64,000 bases of DNA, from the NCBI GenBank assembly GCA_034231615.1, contig CM067302.1:8501114-8565113 (forward strand), read 5' to 3'. Source of the stretch: Meghimatium bilineatum (Eukaryota; Mollusca; Gastropoda; Stylommatophora; Philomycidae). Shown here in pieces: positions 23,936 through 35,402 of the stretch (its first letter is position 1; each line of letters opens with the position of its first letter). Made by a program: the position numbers and the translations under genes. The notes below the pieces were generated by a model. It was not told the DNA's origin. It saw only the letters and a list, made by a program, of their open reading frames with translations, and made no database searches.

Positions 23936-24148
23936 CATTCATTTGTTTTCCTTTTGCATTGAACTAGCGCATAGGGCAGAGGTCAGATCTCTCCAATTCT
24001 GTCTGTTCAAAGCTATTCTTGGCAGTTCTTGAATAGTATGAATATTGGTTGTTTTACTTTCTCTAAGTATTGTTCTTCTGTGTGTTTCTTTTGGTCTACC
24101 CCGTGCTCTTTTGTCTGTACGTATCCATTCCCTTAATTTGTATAACAT
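23936..24148 (-). mobile_element. LINE C-terminal fragment with an intact 69-codon frame
   Basis: Minus-strand frame 24148-23939 begins MLYKLREWIRTDKRARGRPK, continues ETHRRTILRESKTTN and ends RQNWRDLTSALCASSMQKEN K. The RARGRPK ... RxxWRxL pattern is the usual end of a non-LTR retrotransposon protein, though of a different family from the others here. The frame stops at a tail of tgaatga then (TA)n. The upstream boundary coincides with a perfect inverted repeat (24133-24170). Confidence 0.72.
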
Positions 24149-24170
24149 ATATACATGTTATACAAATTAA
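24133..24170. repeat. Perfect 16-bp inverted repeat
   Basis: Arms ttaatttgtataacat (24133-24148) and atgttatacaaattaa (24155-24170) are exact reverse complements around the 6-base loop atatac. The left arm is the last piece of the LINE fragment next to it, so the right arm is an inverted copy of its 5' end. Confidence 0.93.
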
Positions 24171-24520
24171 TGGTTTGTATATATTTTCTTTGAGTTCTTA
24201 ATCATGCATGTTAGTTATAAAAAAATGAAATTATTGTAATAATTCCTACTACTATTTATCTGTAAAATTCTAAACATTTCTAACGTTTCATTCAGTTTAG
24301 CTAATGAGTTTTATAAATGCGTACCCTTAGGTTTCCCATAGAGCGCTATTTTCCCCCCAAATACATCGCGTCCTTAGTTACCTCGATTCCATAATAACCA
24401 AGGGAGATTACTTAATTATTGCTATTGAACACTCGTGGACAGCCCATAGTCTCGCAGACAAAAGCCCCGATTATTTTCAGTTGTGTAACTGAGATGATAC
24501 TGGGACTTATGTAAGGATGT
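24171..24520. other. Unassigned stretch
   Basis: AT-rich, no feature recognised. Confidence 0.45.
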
Positions 24521-24524
24521 ATCT

Positions 24525-25150
24525 ATGGCTTGATTGTGTTAGGGAAACTTATGGCTTGATTGTGTAAGGGAGATTTATGCATTATTGTGTAAGGGAGATT
24601 TATGGCATGATTGTGTAAGGGAGATTTATGGCATGATTGTGTAAGAGAGATTTATGACATTACTGTGTAAGGGAGATTTATGGCATGATTGTGTAAGGGA
24701 GATTTATGGCATGATTGTGTAAGGGAGATTTATGGCATGATTGTGTAAGAGAGATTTTATGACATGACTGTGTAAGGGAGATTTATGGCATGATTGTGTA
24801 AGGGAGATTTATGGCATGATTGTGTAAGGGAGATTTATGGCATGATTGTGTAAGGGAGAATTTTGGCATGATTGTGTAAGGGAGATTTATGGCATTATTG
24901 TGTAAGAGAGATTTATGGCATGATTGTGTAAGAGAGATTTATGACATTATTGTGTAAGAGAGATTTATGGCATTATTGTGTAAGGGAGATTTATGGCATT
25001 ATTGTGTAACGGAGATTTATGGCATTATTGTGTAAGAGAGATTTATGGCATGATTGTGTAAGAGAGATTTATGGCATGATTGTGTAAGAGAGATTTATGG
25101 CATTATTGTGTAAGGGAGATTTATGGCATTACTGTGCAAGGGAGATTTAT
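24525..25150 (+). repeat. 26-bp minisatellite
   Basis: About 24 copies of a unit with gtgtaagggagatttatggc then atgatt. Variants (gtaagagag, gacatt, gcattatt) are interspersed; the last copies are next to the start of the 39-bp array. Confidence 0.95.
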
Positions 25151-25203
25151 AAATACATATATAGTCCCGAAGGGAGACCTTTAACTGCATCACTATCCAA
25201 GGA

Positions 25204-25535
25204 TTACCAAGTCCTTCCAGAAGTACAGGACGCTATCCCAGGATTAACAAGTCTGCCAGAAGGACAGCACGCTATCCCAGTATTAAAAAGTCTGCCAGAA
25301 GGACAGCACTCTATCCCAGGATTAACAAGTCTGCAAGGAGGACAGCACACTATCCCAGGTTTAACAAGTCTGCCAGAAGGACAGGACGCTATCCCAGGAT
25401 TAACAAGTCTGCCAGAAGGACAGCACGCTATCCCAGGATTAACAAGTCTGCCAAAAGGACAGCACACTATCCCAGGATTAACAATTCTGCAAAGAGGACA
25501 GCACACTATCCCAGGATTACCAAGTCCTTCCAGAA
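25204..25535 (+). repeat. 39-bp minisatellite
   Basis: About eight units containing aacaagtctgccagaaggac then agcacgctatcccaggatt. Period 39 gives the 13-residue repeat PGLTSLPEGQHAI on the plus strand and an open minus frame. The 293-codon plus frame at 25097-25978 joins parts of three unrelated arrays, so it is not a gene. Confidence 0.93.
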
Positions 25536-25619
25536 GGACAGCACACTATCTAGGCCAACTATCTCAACATTCTCCTGTCAGATTTGTTTACAGCCGCAGT
25601 GATCTTACATCTAGCACTC

Positions 25620-25745
25620 TCAGTCACATATGGGGTCTGTCACACAATACAGACATATTGTCACACAATAAAGGCAAACTGTCACATAATAAAACAAACT
25701 GTCACACAATAATGACAAACTGTCACACAAAAATGACAAATATGC
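25620..25745 (+). repeat. Short degenerate minisatellite (about 20 bp)
   Basis: Five or six copies of a unit like ctgtcacacaataa with ggcaaa or atgacaaa, lying between the 39-bp and 32-bp arrays. Confidence 0.8.
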
Positions 25746-25804
25746 AATGTATTCTCCGGCTTGGAATCTCTCCGCCATTTAATAGAAGACAAAACTACGT
25801 ATTG

Positions 25805-26358
25805 AGACAGGATGTTAGAATCACCTTTATCAAACGAGACAGGATGTTGGAATCACCTTTATCAAACGAGACAGGATGTTGGAATCACCTTTATCAAACG
25901 AGACAGGATGTTAGAATCACCTTTATCAAACGAGACAGGATGTTGGAATCACCTTTATCAAACGAGACAGGATGTTAGAATCACCTTTATCAAACGAGAC
26001 AGGATGTTAGAATCACCTTTATCAAACGAGACAGGATGTTGGAATCACCTTTATCAAACGAGACAGGATGTTGGAATCACCTTTATCAAACGAGACAGGA
26101 TGTTGGAATCACCTTTATCAAACGAGACAGGATGTTGGAATCACCTTTATCAAACGAGACAGGATGTTGGAATCACCTTTATCAAACGAGACAGGATGTT
26201 GGAATCACCTTTATCAAACGAGACAGGATGTTGGAATCACCTTTATCAAACGAGACAGGATGTTAGAATCACCTTTATCAAACGAGACAGGATGTTAGAA
26301 TCACCTTTATCAAACGAGACAGGATGTTGGAATCACCTTTATCAAACGAGACAGGTTG
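25805..26358 (+). repeat. 32-bp minisatellite
   Basis: About 17 copies of a unit with gacaggatgttggaatcacc then tttatcaaacga. Only one position (ttgga / ttaga) varies appreciably, so the array is recently homogenised. As 32 is not a multiple of 3, the frames cycle through three peptides; the ORFs here are artefacts. Confidence 0.97.
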
Positions 26359-26699
26359 TTAATATATCCCCCATTCAGTAGTCTACTACGGAGCTGCTTG
26401 AATATAAGACTATAATTTATACCCTGGATTAAATCCAGGTCCCAGCTGCCACACTTGCGTATGAAGCAGGTAAAAATTTAAAAATGTTCGGGGTGGGAAT
26501 TTGAACTAGTAAAAACTCCAATGTCTTCAGTTTCATTGTCTCTGGACATAATGTGCAACAGAACAGAAAATACTGCAGCGTGTACAGAAGCAAGTACAAT
26601 GAAACTGTTTGTGCACTAATTGCGTATACAAATAATTAAACACAGCCACAGTTAAACAGGCATATAAATAATGCTCGTATGGTTGCAAGTGTCTGAAAG
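26359..26699. other. Unassigned stretch
   Basis: No gene or repeat recognised. Confidence 0.4.
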
Positions 26700-26955
26700 G
26701 GGGATGGGAGCAAATAGTAGCGATACTGTCACCTGTTATGCATGTCGCAAGCGGCGACTAAGGAGGTTTTGGGTGGAGATAGTTGTCCCATCTCATATAG
26801 AGTCAAAGTAACGAACTGCAGATGTTGGATTTGTCAGACCGAAAGACGCAGATATTGTAGCAAACATGTAAATTATGACACATTGCATTACATTCTTAGA
26901 GTACATACATGAGATATGCAGAATTTAGAGAACAGAAGAAGAAGAAGTAGAAGAG
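26700..26955 (+). mobile_element. SINE-like repeat, family C
   Basis: Landmarks: gtcgcaagcggcgactaagg, aggttttgggtgg, ttgtcccatctcatatagag, tttgtcagaccgaaagacgc and a gaacagaagaagaagaag tail. The section before the tail is degenerate and lacks the usual cctgctnatctgcagg palindrome. Confidence 0.75.
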
Positions 26956-27204
26956 AAGTAACCAGGATTCAAGAAAAGGACACCAATAAATTACAGATTA
27001 CGTAGGCATAACATCGTGACAATGTTTATGACGTTTCACACACAAAATGTGCATAACAATGACAGAGTACGTGACGTTTCGACCAAGATCATTATCAGAA
27101 GCACAACATAACACATGACCAGTAAGAAACGGCACGTACATGGAGTACTTACTTCTAGTACGGATCCGCCTCCTGCATTCATCAACTAGAAATATACAAA
27201 AATA

Positions 27205-27300
27205 TACTGTTACAAAGTGACTATAAAAAATATACTGTTACAAAGTGACTATAAAAAATATACTGTTACAAAGTGACTATAAAAAATATACAGTGTTACA
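27205..27300 (+). repeat. 27-bp minisatellite, about four copies
   Basis: Units contain aaaatatactgttacaaagt then gactat. The last copy has an extra gt and a further degenerate copy follows to about 27345. Confidence 0.9.
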
Positions 27301-27349
27301 CGGTGACTATTAAAAATATATTTTGCTGCAAGATAATTATGAAAAAAAA

Positions 27350-27862
<513 letters not shown>

Positions 27863-27949
27863 TTAAAGTATAGAAAGAAAAGAACTTTCAACTACTGCTG
27901 AATTGTTTGCAATTAGCAAGCGTCAATACAGTGTGGAAGGAGGTTGGAG

Positions 27950-28160
27950 ATCTCCCTGGCGTAGTGGTTAAGCTGTTCGCCTTGTGTTCAAGAGGTCACG
28001 GGTTCGATTTATTTCTGAGATCCCTGTGGATTATCACTTGAAGCTACGGAGTTACGTGCTATGAGTGGTACTCTCGGAAGGCGGCGTGCCGCTTCGTTGA
28101 GAGTGACGGAGTACATATGGGAAACCGAGTACAGTTAAGTCATTCTTCTACGACTTTTAA
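27950..28160 (+). mobile_element. tRNA-derived SINE, family A (best copy)
   Basis: Box A tggcgtagtggttaagct at 27958 on, box B cgggttcgattt about 35 bases later. Body: gagatccctgtggattatca, cttgaagctacggagttacg, tgctatgagtggtactctcg, ggcggcgtgccgcttcg, then gaaaccgagtaca. The arrangement is that of a pol III-transcribed SINE with a tRNA-like head; the copies at 1640, 9523, 12083 and 57240 share it. Confidence 0.85.
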
Positions 28161-28868
28161 ATACTGTTTTTTTTTAGTATGTAAGGTCAATAAGTAAATT
28201 AGAAAATTTTTTTTTTTTTGAGGATGTGGTTGTGGACAGGATGTGGTTTTGCGGTGTGCTTACAAATCATTCTGCTGCCGAGACGAAATAGATATATGTA
28301 ATAAATTAAAGACAGCAATTTTACTCTTTTCCACTTCTTAGAAGCTGGCTAGGTGATAAGGTTGTCTTATTTTTTAATCTTAGAAACGTGCAAGGTGATA
28401 ATGTTGTCGTATTTTTGTGACTTAAAAGCGCGCAAGGTGATACAATCTTAGATCCGTATGTTTGTTTGATCAGCAGCATATCTAGGCATGATGTGGTCAG
28501 TATCACTCCCGATGTCTTTACTTTCGCACAAGTCTTAGTACCTGTTTTTTTAAAAACTGGGCAGACAATTTGGTTGAGAAACACTGTTTTCTGTACTGAT
28601 ATGTCGTTATTAGTTGACTATCACAGAATGTCTCAATTCTACAAGATAGTGTCACGGTATTTCGACTGAGAATCGACATTAAAGTCTACGAGCACCTGAC
28701 ACTGAATCAACATCAGCGACTGTGGTCTGCAATTGAAAAGCTCTGTTTCGACACAAAACTTGATTATTTGGAATGTGATTATTATATATCTCTTATGTGA
28801 CGACTCATATTCCAACACAAAACTTGATTATGTGGGATTTGATTTATGTGACGACTCATATTATTATT
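28161..28868. other. Unassigned stretch
   Basis: Contains a threefold degenerate phrase (gcaaggtgata) at 28330-28445 and the second copy of the dispersed repeat noted at 27350 (28625-28740). Short frames on both strands carry no recognised domain. Confidence 0.45.
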
Positions 28869-28869
28869 T

Positions 28870-29205
28870 TCTTTTGCTGCTTCTTCAGATTTCATTCTCA
28901 AACTCCTGGTGGATCCTTACAGAAGGACAACAGTCTTACTAGATTTCCAGCAGGATGTAGTCCAGAGAACTAAAACGCTACGTCTGCCGAAGACGGGTGT
29001 GTTGGGCCATTGGCGCAAATAAAACGGTGAAAAAACATATTTCCATTCTCTGGACTGCAACCTGCTGGGTATTTAGTAGTACAATGTTACTGCTACAAGA
29101 GAGATCCAGCGGGAGTTTGAGAATGAACGCTGAAGAAGAAGAAAACGCTTTGTGTCGCTGTTTCATTTGCGCTACTGGCCCAACAAATCCGTCTTTGCTG
29201 AGTAT
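28870..29205. mobile_element. Cluster of three family D SINE pieces in alternating orientation
   Basis: 28870-28990 is a minus-strand copy (tail complement cttcttcagatttcattctc, then gccgaagacgggtgtgttgg). 28982-29148 is a plus-strand copy ending gaatgaacgctgaagaagaa. 29149-29205 is a minus-strand 5' piece (gtttcatttgcgctactggc). The first two meet head-to-head over the cgaagacggg segment, which is shared, so the pair forms an inverted repeat with almost no spacer. Confidence 0.78.
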
Positions 29206-29440
29206 ATATTTTAAAAAAAACTGATTAGATTCTAATCTCTGAAGACCTTATTCATAGAAGACATGTTTGTATGCCACGTGATAACAATTACCTGGAGAAT
29301 ATATAATGTCACAATGATATTCTGGGCAAGGTGAACTATGAACAGGAAAGGTAAGAGATCACATGTGTTCTCGTCTAGTCTGTTTTTCGTTCGTAAGTAT
29401 AGGAAAAGGGGGAGGGGGTAAGCAAGGAATTCACAGGTTG
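29206..29440. other. Unassigned spacer
   Basis: No feature recognised. Confidence 0.35.
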
Positions 29441-29975
29441 CAAGTTATGAGATCGGGTACCCAATAGTACTGTTATGTTTTAATGTCATCTGAGTACTTC
29501 CCGTCATCAGATCGGGCACCGAACAGTACTATTGTGTATTAATGTCATCTGAGTACTTTCCGTCATGAGATCGGGCACCGAACAGTACTATTGTGTATTA
29601 ATGTCATCTGAGTACTTCCCTTCATCAGATCGGGCACCAAACAGTACTGTTGTGTATTATGCAATCTGAGTACTTCCCTTCATCAGATCGGGCACCAAAC
29701 AGTACTGTTGTGTATTATGCAATCTGAGTACTTCCCTTCATCAGATCGGGCACCAAACAGTACTGTTGTGTATTATGCAATCTGAGTACTTCCCTTCATC
29801 AGATCGGGCACCAAACAGTACTATTGTGTATTATTCAATCTGAGTACTTCCCTTCATCAGATCGGGCACCGAACAGTACTATTGTGTATTAATGTCATCT
29901 GAGTACTTCCCGTCATGAGATCGGGTTCTCAACAGTACTGTTGTGTATTATGCAATCTGAGTACTTCCCTTCATT
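29441..29975 (+). repeat. 58-59-bp minisatellite
   Basis: About nine units with cagatcgggcaccaaacagt, actgttgtgtattatgcaat, ctgagtacttccc. Two unit types alternate in blocks (attatgcaatc and attaatgtcatc), differing by a short indel. Confidence 0.95.
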
Positions 29976-30440
29976 CTATTTCTAAAACCAGCAGATTTTG
30001 TTGTTTAACAATAGCGACTTTTTTCATTCACGAGTTGGCTGTTTAGCATTTCATCTCGGATACGGTGCGCAGGGAATGTAAACAGGTGTCTATTGACGCG
30101 GCATGGAAACAATAATTTATTTTCGCACGATAGAAACGGAAGAGTGCCTATTCACACGTCGAAACACCGTGCGCACGGGCACGATAGTACCAAAAATATT
30201 GTCTATGCGCACGACATTAAAGCGGCAGTGTCTATTCGCACGACATTGGAGAAATAGTATTTCTTCGCTGGACATCGGAACGGGAGTGTCTATTGGCACG
30301 ATATTAGTAGTAGGATGTCTATTTATGAGATTGGTACGGAAAAGCCTATTTGAATGACGGTGCAACTACTCGAATGTCATTAGGACAGATGCATCTATGT
30401 GAAACTCATTGAAAATATAGTATCTATTTACACGACATTT
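29976..30440. other. Unassigned stretch with loosely repeated phrases
   Basis: The phrase tctattcgcacgacatt and relatives recur several times between 30090 and 30440 at irregular spacing, consistent with an old, decayed minisatellite of about 30-40 bp. Opposed frames (84 and 82 codons) are unsupported. Confidence 0.4.
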
Positions 30441-30700
30441 CGCCCGTGTGTTGCCAGGGCCCGAAAGGGGAGAAAAGAATAGCAACACTGTTTACCTTAC
30501 ACGAATGTCGTAAAAGGCGACTAAGGAGGTTATGGAATGGAATTGGCTGTCCCATCCATATAGGGTCAGTGACCCAAAGCCATGCTGAAGTCGGATGTGT
30601 CAAGCCGAAAGGCGCAGATGTTGTAAACCATGAAAAAGCGCATTCCGTTCTTCGGACTACATCCTGCTTATCTGCAGGAGTTTAAGAAAGAAGAAGAAGA
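30440..30700 (+). mobile_element. SINE-like repeat, family C (good copy, left arm of an inverted pair)
   Basis: Near full length: cgcccgtgtgttgccagggc, ccgaaaggggagaaaagaat, agcaacactgtttacc, ggcgactaaggaggttatgg, ttggctgtcccatcc, atgctgaagtcggatgtgtc, gtaaaccatg, gactacatcctgcttatctg, caggagttt, then (gaa)n. No tRNA-like box A or B is evident, so the class (SINE or other non-autonomous element) is inferred from size, copy number and simple tail. Confidence 0.82.
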
Positions 30701-30964
30701 TTTTCTTGCTCAAATCGGGTGTGATTATTCGAAAGGCGCAAATATAGAAGCTCTGCTTAAAAGTGGTAACAATAAATTCACCTTCTCCAGTTCAAATCAA
30801 GTTAGAACTTCTGCAAAATAATACAGTAATTGTTATCGTAAATATGAATTGTAAAAAGAACCCAAAATGCGCCAAGCGGGGTTTTAATTAGGTTCATTCA
30901 GATGTCACCTATTCGCATCGCAACTTGAATCAACACGTTGTCCATTCTCTTCCATTCTTAGAAA

Positions 30965-31262
30965 ATGATACTTCTTCTTCTTCTTCTTCTGCGTTCGTTC
31001 TCATACTCCTGCAGATTAGCAGGATGTAGTCCTGAGAATGGAATGCGTTGTGTCATGGTTTACATAATTGCTGCGATATTTGCGCCTTTCGGCCTGACAC
31101 ATCCGACTTCAGCATGGCTTTGGGTCACTGACCATATATGGGATGGGACAGCCAACTCCATCCCATAACCTCCTTAGTCGCCTTTTACGACATGCGTGGA
31201 AGGTAAACAGTGTTGCTATTCTTTGCTCCCCTTTCGGGCCCTGGCACCACACGGGCGAGAAA
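30965..31262 (-). mobile_element. SINE-like repeat, family C (good copy, right arm of an inverted pair)
   Basis: Complement of the family C consensus from its tail (cttcttcttcttcttcttct) to its start (cgggccctggcaccacacgg). With the copy at 30440-30700 it makes a long inverted repeat with a spacer of about 265 bp. Confidence 0.85.
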
Positions 31263-31688
31263 ATGATACAATTTTTAGTCAAGACTTTGAACATGCATAT
31301 TCCTAAACTACCATGAATATGGACCGTTGAATGATACGCAGACAACAACAGCACACACACAAACTGCTGACAACATGTTATCTATGCTTTGTGATAGAGA
31401 ATTTGTTTCCAAAGCTGATTTTATAAGAATCATCATATGAAATAGATTAAAAGCCGTACCGTTAAAGCGAACATTAGAGAAGATAACAAATAGACATACG
31501 TATAAACAAACACACAGCAGGTGTAAGGAATACAACAGGAAAGTAGATAGGTTCCAGACAGGTGATCAATAAACATTAGCAAAGGTATGACGGAAAACAA
31601 GGGAGATATAAGTGTCTTTTTCCCTTTTGAGAACGCGTGTGTACCGTGCCAGGTAAGATAGACCATCGAGTGTCTTTAGTTTTGTCCT
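31263..31688. other. Unassigned stretch
   Basis: Unique-looking sequence without a recognised feature. Confidence 0.4.
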
Positions 31689-31689
31689 T

Positions 31690-32215
31690 AAATCTCATTA
31701 CATGTCCCCCATTTTGTCTTTCTCATTACATGTCCCCCATTTTCTTTTTCTCATTACATGTCCCCATTTTGTCTTTCTCATTACATGTCCCCCATTTTGT
31801 CTTTCTCATTACATGTTCCCCATTGTATCTTTCTCATTACATGTCCCCATTTTCTCTTTCTCATTACATGTCCCCCATTTATTCTTTCTCATTAAGTGCC
31901 CCCCATTTTGTCTTTCTCATTACATGTTCCCCATTTTCTCTTTCTCATTACATGTCCCCCATTTTCTCTTTCTTATTACATGTCTCCCATTTTGTCTTTC
32001 TCATTACATGTCCCCATTTTGTCTTTCTCATTACATGTCCCCATTTTCTCTTTCTCATTACATGTCCCCCATTTTGTCTTTCTCATTAAATGTCCCCCAT
32101 TTTGTCTTTCTCATTACATGTCCCCCATTTTCTCTTTCTCATTACATGTCCCCCATTTTCTCTTTCTCATTACATGTCTCCCATTTTGTCTTTCTCATTA
32201 CATGTCCTCCATTAT
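31690..32215 (+). repeat. 27-28-bp minisatellite
   Basis: About 19 copies of a unit with tctttctcattacatgtccc then ccattttg. A one-base length difference in the C run shifts the frame between copies, which produces three overlapping open frames. Confidence 0.96.
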
Positions 32216-32257
32216 GTGTTAATTATAATGGTGCTACAAGTGACAATATTTGTCTTC

Positions 32258-32412
32258 TTCTTCAGCATTAATTCTCAAACTCCCACTGGATATCTCTTGT
32301 AGCAGGACCATGGCCCTACTTGATAACCAGCAGGATCTAGCCCAGAGAATGAAAATTCCATTTTTCTTCGCGCCAATGGCCCGGCTCATCCGTCTTCCGC
32401 TGCACGAAAACA
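32258..32412 (-). mobile_element. SINE-like repeat, family D
   Basis: Plus-strand order: cttcttcagcattaattctc, aaactcccactggatatctc, ataaccagcaggatctagcc, agagaatgaaaa, gcgccaatggcccggctcat, ccgtcttccgc. This is the complement of the copy at 11166-11332. Confidence 0.82.
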
Positions 32413-32414
32413 CT

Positions 32415-34090
32415 TAAAGCGCAATGTATGCTTGTCAATCCTTGAATGAAGTTCCACTATGCTAATATATGCTTTTTCATTCTTGAATGAATGTCCAGTA
32501 TGGTGGTGTGTTCAAGTTAATTATTGAATGAATGTCCACTATGGTCATGTTTGCTTGTCAATCCTTGAATCAATGTCCAGTATTGTCATGCATGCTTGTA
32601 TGTCCTTGAATGAATGTCCTGTATGATTATATAGCCGTGTATGTCCTTGAATGAGTGCCCAGTATTGTCATGTATGTCCTTGAATGAATGCCCAGTATTG
32701 TCATGTATGTCCTTGAATGAGTGCCCAGTATTGTCATGTATGTCCTTGAATGAATGTCCTGTATGATTATGTAGCGGTGTATGTCCTTGAATGAGTGCCC
32801 AGTATTGTCATGTATGTCCTTGAATGAGTGTCCAGTATTGTCATGTATGTCCTTGAATGAGTGCCCAGTATTGTCATGTATGTCCTTGAATGAGTGCCCA
32901 GTATTGTCATGTATGTCCTTGAATGAGTGCCCAGTATTGTCATGTATGTCCTTGAATGAGTGTCCAGTATTGTCATGTATGTCCTTGAATGAGTGTCCAG
33001 TATTGTCATGTATGTCCTTGAATGAGTGCCCAGTATTGTCATGTATGTCCTTGAATGAGTGCCCAGTATTGTCATGTATGTCCTTGAATGAGTGCCCAGT
33101 ATTGTCATGTATGTCCTTGAATGAGTGTCCAGTATTGTCATGTATGTCCTTGAATGAGTGTCCAGTATTGTCATGTATGTCCTTGAATGAGTGTCCAGTA
33201 TTGTCATGTATGTCCTTGAATGAGTGTCCAGTATTGTCATGTATGTCCTTGAATGAGTGTCCAGTATTGTCATGTATGTCCTTGAATGAGTGTCCAGTAT
33301 TGTCATGTATGTCCTTGAATGAGTGTCCAGTATTGTCATGTATGTCCTTGAATGAGTGTCCAGTATTGTCATGTATGTCCTTGAATGAGTGCCCAGTATT
33401 GTCATGTATGTCCTTGAATGAATGTCCTGTATGATTATGTAGCCGTGTATGTCCTTGAATGAGTGCCCAGTATTGTCATGTATGTCCTTGAATGAGTGTC
33501 CAGTATTGTCATGTATGTCCTTGAATGAGTGTCCAGTATTGTCATGTATGTCCTTGAATGAGTGCCCAGTATTGTCATGTATGTCCTTGAATGAATGTCC
33601 TGTATGATTATGTAGCGGTGTATGTCCTTGAATGAGTGCCCAGTATTGTCATGTATGTCCTTGAATGAGTGTCCAGTATTGTCATGTATGTCCTTGAATG
33701 AGTGTCCAGTATTGTCATGTATGTCCTTGAATGAATGTCCTGTATGATTATGTAGCCGTGTATGTCCTTGAATGAGTGCCCAGTATTGTCATGTATGTCC
33801 TTGAATGAGTGCCCAGTATTGTCATGTATGTCCTTGAATGAGTGTCCAGTATTGTCATGTATGTCCTTGAATGAGTGTCCAGTATTGTCATGTATGTCCT
33901 TGAATGAGTGTCCAGTATTGTCATGTATGTCCTTGAATGAGTGTCCAGTAATGTCATGTATGTCCTTGAATGAGTGCCCAGTATTGTCATGTATGTCCTT
34001 GAATGAGTGTCCAGTATTGTCATGTATGTCCTTGAATGAGTGTCCAGTATGGTCATGTATGTCCTTGAATGAATGTCCAGCATGGTCATC
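32415..34090 (+). repeat. 33-bp minisatellite with a recurring variant block
   Basis: About 44 copies of a unit with tgtccttgaatgagtgccca then gtattgtcatgta. A distinct longer unit (atgtcctgtatgattatgta then gccgtgta) recurs near 32610, 32755, 33420, 33595 and 33735, always after the same neighbour, which shows block-wise expansion. The first 220 bases are diverged copies. The 11-residue frames open on both strands are artefacts of period 33. Confidence 0.96.
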
Positions 34091-34660
34091 AACAAGTGTA
34101 TGAGTGACATAAGAAGATTAAGACAAAGTGCTAGTGTGTTATGTTACAGCATTTACTCATCATTATCTAGTGCCACAACCGCAACGAAATTTGTCAGTAG
34201 CAGACCTTCAACACCCCCTGTGTCATGCCGTGGGGGTGCACTCTGTTAGACTGTAAACTGTTCATCTCATAATGTTTCTCTACACCTTGTATCTCTCTCT
34301 ACCTCTATCTCGCCTCCCTTCGACTTCACACTCAATCAGTCTTCAAAAATATGTCATGTGTTTTAATATGTCCAAAATGGTTAATAAAAGTCAATATTTC
34401 TTTTAATAGTTCTATTTTCATACGAAATGTTTGATGTTAGAAACGCTTTGTTTTCTTCTCTTTCCATGATGTTCTCAAGATTTTTTTACGACTACCTCCT
34501 GGCACAGGGCAAACGTTTTCTGCCTGAACCTTGAGCCTGCATACTCTTTGACTGCTGCAGGAACGGAGAGCGGAGCACTTACGGGAGTGCCTTGCGTACC
34601 ATGATGTTGGCTTTTAAACAGGAACCGGAAAGTTTTTGACTGAAAATAACATGTACTTCA
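34091..34660. other. Unassigned stretch
   Basis: No gene or element recognised; 34556-34640 (ggagagcggagcacttacgg) faintly resembles 21635-21700 (ggagggcggagcaactatgg), perhaps an unidentified dispersed repeat. Confidence 0.4.
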
Positions 34661-34664
34661 TCAG

Positions 34665-34800
34665 CGTTGTTCTGCGTCTGGTTTCACGAGACTACTGGTA
34701 AGAACGATGTAGTCCAGATAACAGAAAGTGTTGTGTCATAGTTTATAGCTTGACTGCGACAAGTTGCGACTTCAGGCCTGACTCATCCAATTTCCGCATG
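34665..34800 (-). mobile_element. SINE-like repeat, family C, partial
   Basis: Plus-strand order ctactggtaagaacgatgta, gtccagataac, tgttgtgtcatagtttatag, ttcaggcctgactcatccaa matches the 3' half of family C in complement. It is truncated and diverged. Confidence 0.6.
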
Positions 34801-34839
34801 ATTTTTGGAAACTCTTAAATTGTAGCAAATTCCATACGC

Positions 34840-35000
34840 AAACTTCCCTTAAACAAACACGACATGTTGTAATGGTAACGAACTCACTTCAAACACAAAT
34901 TTCCCTAGGACAAACATGACAGGACATAATAGTAACCAACACACTCCACACACAAACCTCACTAGTACATATATGATAGGTCGTAATTGTGCCATCCATT
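34840..35000 (+). repeat. Degenerate repeat of about 57 bp, two to three copies
   Basis: Recurring phrases aacaaacacgacatg / gacaaacatgacagg and gtaacgaactcact / gtaaccaacacact. Diverged, uncertain boundaries. Confidence 0.6.
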
Positions 35001-35069
35001 ACTTTATCCCCCCCCCCCCCTCCCCTCGCATCGTTCAGGCGGGATGCGCACTAATGTATCGTCTATTTT

Positions 35070-35330
35070 ATCCTCGGAGTTTATTTTCAAAATCCTGCAG
35101 ATGAGCAGGTTGAAGTCCGCAGAGCATAGTGCATGGTTTACATACAACTTGACTGCGTTATCTTCTCCATTCTACTCAACACTTCCAACTTCAGCATGAC
35201 GTCTGGGTCACGTTGATACTCTAATGGGTGGAACATTCAACACCACCCTAAAACTCATTAGACAACTCTTACGATATGCATGGTAGGTCACAGTGATCTT
35301 TCCCCTTCGGGACACGATAACGCAAGTGTG
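35070..35330 (-). mobile_element. SINE-like repeat, family C, divergent
   Basis: Plus-strand order: aaaatcctgcagatgagcag, tgcatggtttacata, acttcagcatgacgtctggg, cctaaaactcattagacaac, acgatatgcatggtaggtca, cttcgggacacgataacgca. Full length but with many substitutions. Confidence 0.75.
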
Positions 35331-35340
35331 AATATCTCAT

Positions 35341-35343
35341 CCA

Positions 35344-35398
<55 letters not shown>
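35341..35398 (+). repeat. (TC)n microsatellite
   Basis: Almost pure (tc)n of about 58 bp. Confidence 0.95.

Positions 35399-35399
<1 letters not shown>

Positions 35400-35402
<3 letters not shown>

Noticed and set aside
25097-26381. A 293-codon plus-strand frame with a unique-looking middle section
   Set aside because: It strings together parts of 26-, 39- and 32-bp arrays plus a short unique spacer; no domain and no splice or start context seen.
27950-28025. Functional tRNA gene
   Set aside because: Box A and box B are present, but the cloverleaf arms do not close convincingly and the SINE body follows at once, as in the other family A copies.
32767-33434. 212- and 217-codon frames on opposite strands
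   Set aside because: Period 33 artefact of the minisatellite.
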